Source of the DNA: Chrysiogenales bacterium
GTDB taxonomy: Bacteria > Acidobacteriota > Aminicenantia > UBA2199
NCBI GenBank assembly: GCA_004525465.1
Contig: SPCN01000054.1
Location: forward strand, 1-11,136
DNA length: 11,136 nucleotides
Direction of reading: 5' to 3'
This document shows, piece by piece, positions 6,510 through 11,136 of this stretch. The notes beneath the pieces are model-generated. The model was not told the origin of the DNA, searched no databases, and was given only the letters and a program-made list of their open reading frames with translations. The stretch's first letter is position 1. Each line of letters starts with the position of its first letter. The position numbers and the translations under genes were made by a program.

Positions 6510-7265
6510 GTGATCATCACCATCGCCAATCAAAAGGGTGGCGTGGGCAAAACCACCTCATCGATCAATCTGGCAGCAGCTTTTGCGTTGATGGGCTATA
6601 AAACACTTCTTATTGACATGGATCCGCAGGCTAATTCCACGGTTACTTTTGTGGATCGCAGCGAGCAAAAAAACTCAGCGTTCGACCTGCTGGAAAATCC
6701 GGAGTTGACCTTCGAAGAAGTGGCGCTGCAAACAAGCATAATCAATTTGACCCTGCTTCCGGCCTCGATCGCACTGGCAAAACTGGAATCCAAGCTGGTA
6801 GGGGAGATCGACGGTCATTTCCGCTTGAAGGACAAGCTGGATACGTTTAAATACAAGTTTGATTTTATCATCATTGATACACCGCCAACGCTTGGCTTGA
6901 TCACCATCAACGCTTTTGTCGCGGCCACTCATTTGATTATCCCCATCCAATCTTCATATTTTGCCCTTGAAGGCACCGATGATCTGCTGGAAACCTTTGA
7001 AAAAGTAAGGGCGCGCAGCAATCCGGACCTGACTTTGCTGGGAGTGCTCATCACGCTGTACGACAAGCGCATCGTGATCGCCAAGGATAGCGAGGCCCAT
7101 ATTCGCAAAGTGTTTGGCGATCGAGTGTTCAAAACCATAATTTCAAAAAATGTCCGTCTTGAGGAAAGCCCTGCTTACAAAGAATCGATATTCACGTTTG
7201 CCCCCAATTCAAGGGGAGCGATAGAATACCAGGAGCTGGCTAAGGAAGTCATCAAAAATGCCTAA
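6510..7265 (+). CDS. parA: Chromosome partitioning ATPase ParA (Soj)
   Basis: ParA is a DNA-binding Walker-type ATPase that moves ParB-parS complexes during chromosome segregation. The 251-residue length fits the small chromosomal Soj type with no N-terminal helix-turn-helix extension. The deviant Walker A is KGGVGKTT with signature lysine K9 and K14. The next motif is LLIDMDPQANST, with the switch Asp, and Walker B is FIIIDTPPTLG. The start codon is GTG at 6510 with AAGGAG at 6499-6504, a 5-base spacing. parB follows with an 8-base overlap. The short type usually relies on other sites or ParB for regulation, which makes the inverted repeats at the promoter interesting. No rsmG or mnmG, frequent neighbours of origin-proximal parAB, is present here. 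Confidence 0.94.
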   Translation: MIITIANQKGGVGKTTSSINLAAAFALMGYKTLLIDMDPQANSTVTFVDRSEQKNSAFDLLENPELTFEEVALQTSIINLTLLPASIALAKLESKLVGEIDGHFRLKDKLDTFKYKFDFIIIDTPPTLGLITINAFVAATHLIIPIQSSYFALEGTDDLLETFEKVRARSNPDLTLLGVLITLYDKRIVIAKDSEAHIRKVFGDRVFKTIISKNVRLEESPAYKESIFTFAPNSRGAIEYQELAKEVIKNA

Positions 7266-8085
7266 AAAAGTCGGTTTGCCGGAATTCATTAAAATGAAAC
7301 ATGACCACCATCTGGTCGATGAAATTTCGCTGCGAACAAAAACACCGGTCATCAGGAATATCCCCATTGAAAAGATCGTCGCCAATCAAATGCAGCCGCG
7401 CCGCGATATGGGTGATCTTGCCGAGTTGACTGATTCAATCAGGGAAAACGGGATTATTGAACCGGTCATCGTCAGGCCGAAAGACGGGAACTTCGAGATC
7501 ATAGCCGGTGAGAGGCGTTTCCGTGCAGCCAGAGAGGCCGGAATGCACGAAATTCCCTGCATTGAACACGACGTTCCGGATAATGAAGCCCTGGAAATGT
7601 CGATCATCGAAAACATTCAGCGCAAGGATCTCAACGTGTTCGAGCAAGCTCAGTCCATCCATTCATTGGCCGAGATCTATGGTTACACGCATGATGAAGT
7701 GGCAAAAAAAATAGGAAAATCGCGAGTGACTGTAACTGAGCTGGTCCGCATCACCGATCTGCCCGAGGAAATAAAACAAAAATGTCTCGAATTGGGCATT
7801 GATTCCAAAACATTTCTTCTGGAACTCACCAAAGTGGAAGACCTTGAAAAAATGGAAGCGATATTACTCCAATACGGACAGAAACCATTTTCCCGCGACA
7901 CAATCAAGGAGCAAAGGAAAAAGGAAACTCCCAAAAACTTCTATTTTAATTTTGTTTCGGAAGATAAAAAAGTCAAAATCAATTTTCATTTTAAACAGGA
8001 AAAAGTTGAGAGAGACAAGGTCATTGCTGTTCTGGAAAAATTGATTCAAGACATAAAAGAAAACAAAATCAAGGATTTGGGCTGA
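7258..8085 (+). CDS. parB: Chromosome partitioning protein ParB (Spo0J)
   Basis: ParB binds parS centromere sites and uses CTP to spread as a clamp on DNA. The 275-residue protein has the CTP-binding fold at about 33-125 with box I GERRFRA (84-90) and ENIQRKDLN (118-126), then a helix-turn-helix region at about 143-170 (THDEVAKKIGKSRVTVTELVRI). A charged, lysine-rich C-terminal region follows, whose last part (KVIAVLEKLIQDIKENK) could form the dimerising helix. The N-terminal residues 5-20 could serve as the ParA-stimulating peptide, although only a few basic residues are visible. The ATG at 7258 overlaps the parA end by 8 bases, consistent with one operon. By eye I find no parS-like palindrome nearby. 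Confidence 0.94.
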   Translation: MPKKVGLPEFIKMKHDHHLVDEISLRTKTPVIRNIPIEKIVANQMQPRRDMGDLAELTDSIRENGIIEPVIVRPKDGNFEIIAGERRFRAAREAGMHEIPCIEHDVPDNEALEMSIIENIQRKDLNVFEQAQSIHSLAEIYGYTHDEVAKKIGKSRVTVTELVRITDLPEEIKQKCLELGIDSKTFLLELTKVEDLEKMEAILLQYGQKPFSRDTIKEQRKKETPKNFYFNFVSEDKKVKINFHFKQEKVERDKVIAVLEKLIQDIKENKIKDLG

Positions 8086-8333
8086 TTTATTAAAAAAAAT
8101 AGTTATTGGTTTACATAATCTATCTTATCCGACGTAACGTTCGAGATAAAAACTGACCAATCTCTGGGAATAAGTGCTAATGCTTTGTTTATATATATTT
8201 TTCAAGGCTCTCGATATCGAATGGGTTTGATTAATCAAACCCCTATTGCCGACTTTTGGATCGATTCTTTTCTGAGCAATTGCTTTCGCTAACACATGAA
8301 TTTCGTTTTTAGAGCTCTTGTGGGGCTCGATCT
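8086..8333. other. AT-rich intergenic stretch without a recognisable gene
   Basis: This is the near half of the 388-base gap between the convergent parB and pgeF. It contains a perfect palindrome at 8223-8242 and otherwise no ribosome site, clear promoter or intrinsic terminator that I can see. On the minus strand one frame stays open across 8481-8125 (118 codons). It has no Shine-Dalgarno sequence, starts inside pgeF, runs out of frame through the permease relic and matches no family I know. It may be degenerating DNA continuous with the relic. Confidence 0.5.
8223..8242. repeat. Perfect 20-base palindrome
   Basis: GGGTTTGATTAATCAAACCC is identical to its reverse complement. With no unpaired centre and no T run on either side it is not a standard terminator. 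A dimeric protein-binding site, a repeat-family member or a remnant of a mobile element are possible. It lies between two convergent operons. Confidence 0.5.
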
Positions 8334-8468
8334 CTACTCGTAAGGCAAAGTGTCGACCGGACTCTATTTGGCTGCCTGAGAGGCCGGATAGATACCGAAA
8401 AACAGGCCAATCGACGTGAATACGGCCAAGGCGGCAACCATGGAGAATAAATTTACCGCTAAAGTTTT
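8334..8468 (-). pseudogene. C-terminal relic of an FtsX/MacB-type ABC transporter permease
   Basis: On the minus strand, starting after a TAA at 8471-8469, the frame reads TLAVNLFSMVAALAVF, then GLFFGIYPASQAAK, an in-frame TAG (8366-8364), then SPVDTLPYE and a stop (8336-8334). This reproduces the end of MacB/FtsX permeases: the last membrane helix, the G-FFG-YPA-xxAA motif and a final D-P-xEALRYE tail. The TAG sits where leucine is typical and differs from TTG by one base. Only about 45 codons remain and the upstream part of the gene is absent; the remnant begins a few bases after the pgeF stop. With no start, no ribosome site and a nonsense codon it is not functional. Recognition rests on this C-terminal signature; the subfamily is uncertain. 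Confidence 0.75.
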
Positions 8469-8473
8469 TTATT

Positions 8474-9169
8474 CTATACAAGAGCGCTTTGTTTCAACAT
8501 GATGAAATTAAAAATGCGCTTGCCGGTTTTACCGTCGCGGCGGTAGGAAGGGAAACGTCCTTTTGAGCAATAGGTGCAAATCCCGCTGTCGCGGATACGC
8601 TCAGGGAGGATCCCGGCAGCTCCCAGGGAAAGGATCAATCCATACTTGAGGTCCATGGAATATTTGCCGCCGCCCAACGCCGAAAATATCCTGTCGGCAT
8701 AGGTCTTGTCCCGGAACAGAACCGGTAATTCCTCCCCCACTTCGTAACATTTCCTTTCAATGGCCGGGCCCAGATAGAAATCGTATTTCGCGGAATCATT
8801 GCCCAGCAGCGAGATAAGCTTTGCTTCGATGCCCTGGTGCAGGCCGCGCCAGCCGACATGGATGACGCCGCCGCGGCTCTGCTCATGGTTGAAGAAAAAC
8901 AGAGGCAGGCAATCGGCGGTTTGGATCACGGCAGCCGCTCCCGGCCGCTGCAAGATCAGCCCGTCGCCTGCGGCTGTCGGCAGCCAATCCGCCTGGTTGA
9001 GGATGATGTCGGAATGAACCTGTTTTAAAAAAAGGAGCGGTTTCCCCGCCAAAAAACGTTGCAGGGCGGTAGAGGTAAACCCCATTTCTGTGTAACCGAA
9101 AAGCAGGCGCTCATTTTCAAAAACAGTGAGGCCGTGTCCCTCGAAAATCCGCTCACTCAACTCAATCAA
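8474..9169 (-). CDS. pgeF: Purine nucleoside phosphorylase/laccase-domain protein PgeF (YfiH)
   Basis: This belongs to the YfiH/DUF152/LACC1 family, first called polyphenol oxidases and later shown to have purine nucleoside phosphorylase and adenosine deaminase activity. E. coli PgeF also removes wrongly incorporated L-serine from murein precursors. The 231 residues include the zinc-site residues H52 (KQVHSD), C87 (QTADCLPLF) and H104 (IHVGWRG), and the family landmarks GPAIERKCYEVGEEL and CTYCSKGRFPSYRRDG. The proposed start is TTG at 9169, overlapping the mltG stop by 8 bases without a clear Shine-Dalgarno sequence; a slightly later TTG is possible. Standing last in a ddl-ruvX-mltG-pgeF string fits a role in peptidoglycan precursor quality control. 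Confidence 0.92.
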   Translation of the reverse strand: MIELSERIFEGHGLTVFENERLLFGYTEMGFTSTALQRFLAGKPLLFLKQVHSDIILNQADWLPTAAGDGLILQRPGAAAVIQTADCLPLFFFNHEQSRGGVIHVGWRGLHQGIEAKLISLLGNDSAKYDFYLGPAIERKCYEVGEELPVLFRDKTYADRIFSALGGGKYSMDLKYGLILSLGAAGILPERIRDSGICTYCSKGRFPSYRRDGKTGKRIFNFIMLKQSALV

Positions 9170-10184
9170 GGCTGACGTCCATGCGCTTGATGATATATTT
9201 TCGGACGGCCCGGTTGTGTTCGGCCAGGGTTTTGGAAAAATAGTGGCTGCCGGCGTCCTTGGCCACGAAAAAAAGGTATTCGCTGTTTTCGGGATACAGG
9301 GCCGCCTCCAGCGAGGCGTAGCCGGGATTGGCGATGGGAGCCGGCGGCAAGCCCCGGTGCAGGCGGGTATTGAAGGGGGAAGCGAATTTCAGGTCATCCC
9401 AGCCCAGTTTTCCCCGGTAGCGGTCGATTTTCTTCAGGGCATAGACAATGGTGGAATCACAGTCCAGCAGCATGTTCTTCTTCAAACGATTATGAAAAAC
9501 CGAAGAGACCAGGAAACGTTCATCGCGGTTGGCGGTCTCCTTTTCGATCAGTGAGGCCAGGATCACCGCCTGGCGCGGGGTAAAACCGATGTCGCGGGCC
9601 CGCCAGACAAATCTGTTGGTGAAGTTGCGGCGGAAGTGGTCTACCATTAAGGCAACCATTTCCCGGGCCGTGAAGTCGCGGCGCACCAGGTAGGTGTCGG
9701 GAAAAAGATAACCTTCCAGGTCCGCGGCAGCCGGGTCAAGATCGCTGATAAGCTTGCTGTTGCGGGCGGCATTGGCAAATTCCACGGCCGGAAACAGGCC
9801 AGCCTCTTCAAAAATTCGGGCGGTTTCTCCGATCCACAGTCCTTCCTTGACCGTTACTTTATACAATAACGCCTTGCCCTGAAAAAGCTTTTCAATGACC
9901 TGGCGCATGGTGAGCGGTCCGTCAAAAAGGTATTCGCCCGCTTTCAGCTTTTTATTTGCGAAAAACATGCGGTAATAGCGCCTGAAATATAAAGCGCGGG
10001 AAATGACTCCCTGGCGCTGCAGTTTCCCGGCGATTGTCGCCACACTCATGCCGCTGTCGATCTGCACCACGGCGCGCTGGGCGTATCCCTGGAATGGTTC
10101 GTAAACATTGCGGTAGATATTGAATCCAAACCAGGCCAGCACGATCAAAATCAGCAAAAACAGAAACAGGATAAATTTTTTCAT
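9162..10184 (-). CDS. mltG: Endolytic murein transglycosylase MltG (YceG)
   Basis: MltG cuts nascent glycan strands next to the inner membrane and is thought to set their length. The 340-residue protein has a short cytoplasmic start, one membrane helix at about 4-22, a LysM-like region (about 35-100, KAGEYLFDGPLTMRQVIEKL) and the YceG catalytic domain. The likely catalytic glutamate is E214 in ILASLIEKET, followed by FHNRL and CDSTIVYAL; the latter is usually TDPTVIY, so D-P has become D-S. LEGYLFPDTY and the C-terminal NPGYASLEAALYPENSEYLFFVAKDAGSHYFSKTLAEHNRAV region are standard. The ATG overlaps the ruvX stop as ATGA. Confidence 0.96.
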   Translation of the reverse strand: MKKFILFLFLLILIVLAWFGFNIYRNVYEPFQGYAQRAVVQIDSGMSVATIAGKLQRQGVISRALYFRRYYRMFFANKKLKAGEYLFDGPLTMRQVIEKLFQGKALLYKVTVKEGLWIGETARIFEEAGLFPAVEFANAARNSKLISDLDPAAADLEGYLFPDTYLVRRDFTAREMVALMVDHFRRNFTNRFVWRARDIGFTPRQAVILASLIEKETANRDERFLVSSVFHNRLKKNMLLDCDSTIVYALKKIDRYRGKLGWDDLKFASPFNTRLHRGLPPAPIANPGYASLEAALYPENSEYLFFVAKDAGSHYFSKTLAEHNRAVRKYIIKRMDVSLD

Positions 10185-10588
10185 GAATGCTCGAAATATT
10201 TTTGCAGGATCACCTGGGCGGCCAGCGCGTCCAGGAACGTTTTGCGCTTGCGAAAATCGCCGGGGATATCCCTGCTCATTTCTTCGGCCGCGACACTGCT
10301 TAATTTCTCATCGACCAGGGTGACGGGCACGGCGATGCGTTTGCGCAAAAAATTTACAAAGCGGTCCACCTGGCCGCAGGTGCGGCTGGGGCTGCCGTCG
10401 GCGTGCAGCGGATAGCCTACCACGATATGGCCGATCTCGAACTCCCCTACCCGCTTCAGTATCTGGGCCAGGGCCTCCTGAATGTTCCCGGTGGCGAACT
10501 GCCCCAGCGGGGTGGCCACCCGGGTCATGGAATTGCCCACGGCCAGGCCGATGCGCTTGCTGCCGTAGTCAACGGCCAAGACCTTCAT
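10181..10588 (-). CDS. ruvX: Putative pre-16S rRNA nuclease / Holliday junction resolvase-like RuvX (YqgF)
   Basis: YqgF proteins have an RNase H-like fold; the E. coli member is implicated in processing the 5' end of 16S rRNA, while others resolve Holliday junctions. I choose the ATG at 10588 over one 11 codons upstream because AAGGAG lies 7 bases before it (complement of 10596-10601) and the protein then opens MKVLAVDYGSKRIGLAVG, as in the family, giving 135 residues. Acidic active-site residues are D7, E94 (VDEKLSS, usually DERLTT) and D120 (KTFLDALAAQVILQKYF). VVGYPLHADGSPS is the conserved central loop. It overlaps the end of ddl by 20 bases and mltG by 4 bases, so it sits in a coupled operon. 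Confidence 0.93.
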   Translation of the reverse strand: MKVLAVDYGSKRIGLAVGNSMTRVATPLGQFATGNIQEALAQILKRVGEFEIGHIVVGYPLHADGSPSRTCGQVDRFVNFLRKRIAVPVTLVDEKLSSVAAEEMSRDIPGDFRKRKTFLDALAAQVILQKYFEHS

Positions 10589-11136
10589 CGACGTTCTCCT
10601 TGCGTTGCTTGAAATAGTCAAAGCCGTAGGCGATCAGGCGTTCAAGCAGCTCCGTGAAGGAAATGCCCTGCGCCTGCCACAGCTTGGGGAACATGCTGAT
10701 GGCTGCAAATCCGGGGATGGTGTTGACCTCGTTGATCAGGACCGTGCCGCCTTGCTTTTCCAGGAACAGGTCGACGCGGGCGTAGCCGTTCAGGAACAGG
10801 CTGCGGTAGGCCTTTTGGGCGGTCTTTTTTATCCTGGTTTCGAGTTCGTCGCCCAGGGTCACCGGGATGCGGAATTTGGTCTCCCCCTTCAGATATTTGT
10901 CTTCATAGTCATAGAATTCCCTGGAAGGCAGCAGTTCGCCCGGGCTGGAAACCAAGATCTCGTGGTTGCCCATGACCGAGACCTCGAGTTCGCGCATCTC
11001 GATGGCCTTTTCGATGATGACCTTGTTGTCGTAGCCGAAGGCGAAGTCCACGGCGGCCAGAAGTTCCTTTTCATCCCTGGCCTTGCGGATGCCCACCGAG
11101 GATCCCAGGGAGCAGGGCTTGACAAAAACCGGGAAA
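10569..11136 (-). CDS. ddl: D-alanine--D-alanine ligase, C-terminal part (5' end outside window)
   Basis: Ddl joins two D-alanines with ATP to supply the murein peptide terminus. The frame is open to the window edge, so the visible 188 residues are the C-terminal half or so. They begin FPVFVKPCSLGSSVGI, the ATP-grasp glycine-rich loop normally near the middle of the protein. Then come the ATP-grasp strands (VIIEKAIEMRELEVSVMG), and YARVDLFLEKQGGTVLINEVNTIPGF with the metal-binding Glu and Asn. The tail SMFPKLWQAQGISFTELLERLI is typical; GFAAISMFP replaces the usual GMTSHSMFP, slightly unusual near the substrate site. The in-frame GTG at 11096 is an internal valine codon. The gene leads a ddl-ruvX-mltG-pgeF unit. 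Confidence 0.95.
   Translation of the reverse strand, partial: FPVFVKPCSLGSSVGIRKARDEKELLAAVDFAFGYDNKVIIEKAIEMRELEVSVMGNHEILVSSPGELLPSREFYDYEDKYLKGETKFRIPVTLGDELETRIKKTAQKAYRSLFLNGYARVDLFLEKQGGTVLINEVNTIPGFAAISMFPKLWQAQGISFTELLERLIAYGFDYFKQRKENVDEGLGR

Noticed and set aside
8126..8153. Hairpin terminator after parB
   Set aside because: TTATC and GATAA can pair, but the inner arms are interrupted and no T tract follows on the plus strand.
8125..8481. 118-codon minus-strand frame as a real gene
   Set aside because: It starts inside the pgeF end, has no ribosome site, matches no family I recognise, and for part of its length runs out of frame with the clearly recognisable permease relic.
10589..10621. 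Upstream ATG for ruvX
   Set aside because: The ATG at 10588 has a good Shine-Dalgarno site and starts exactly at the conserved MKVLAVDYGSKRIG; the upstream one would add 11 unrelated residues deeper inside ddl.
1..11136. A defence system, CRISPR array, prophage or other novel cassette
   Set aside because: Apart from the relic region every sizeable frame belongs to a known housekeeping family, and I saw no repeat-spacer pattern, integrase or transposase.

Overview
The window is an ordinary-looking stretch of chromosome from a diderm (Gram-negative type) bacterium. An MCE/Mla-type lipid transport system and peptidoglycan genes (ddl, mltG) both point to an outer membrane and a murein sacculus. 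GC content is middling, with AT-rich gaps between transcription units. The gene set, the divergent G motifs in Der and an FtsX/MacB-type permease relic would fit Acidobacteriota/Aminicenantes-like or deltaproteobacterial relatives. That placement is inference; the sequence itself fixes no phylum.

Plus strand, 1-3345: the 3' part of an MlaF-like ABC ATPase, an MlaD-like MCE protein with a beta-rich C-terminal extension, and radA. Gaps are only 4 bases, so they are probably one operon, with the MlaE-like permease expected just upstream of the window. A near-consensus promoter cluster (3370-3420) follows. It leads into a YacL-like membrane PIN-TRAM protein, ispF (ATGA overlap) and der. The order radA - yacL-like - ispF recalls the Bacillus radA-disA-yacL-ispD-ispF cluster, but without disA and ispD.

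After a 160-base gap comes parA-parB (6510-8085). A strong promoter lies in this gap, overlapped and preceded by two inverted repeats sharing a half-site, which suggests an autoregulatory operator.

Minus strand, 11136-8474: ddl (5' end outside the window), ruvX, mltG and pgeF form a tightly overlapped operon convergent with parAB. Between the two convergent units (8086-8473) there is no intact recognisable gene. This stretch holds a decayed C-terminal fragment of an FtsX/MacB-type ABC permease interrupted by an amber codon, and a perfect 20-base palindrome.

I see no tRNA, rRNA, CRISPR array, insertion sequence or defence cassette. The most noteworthy signals are the parAB operator region, the permease relic, the edited radA-yacL-ispF synteny, the MCE protein's C-terminal domain and a GC-rich hairpin directly in front of der.
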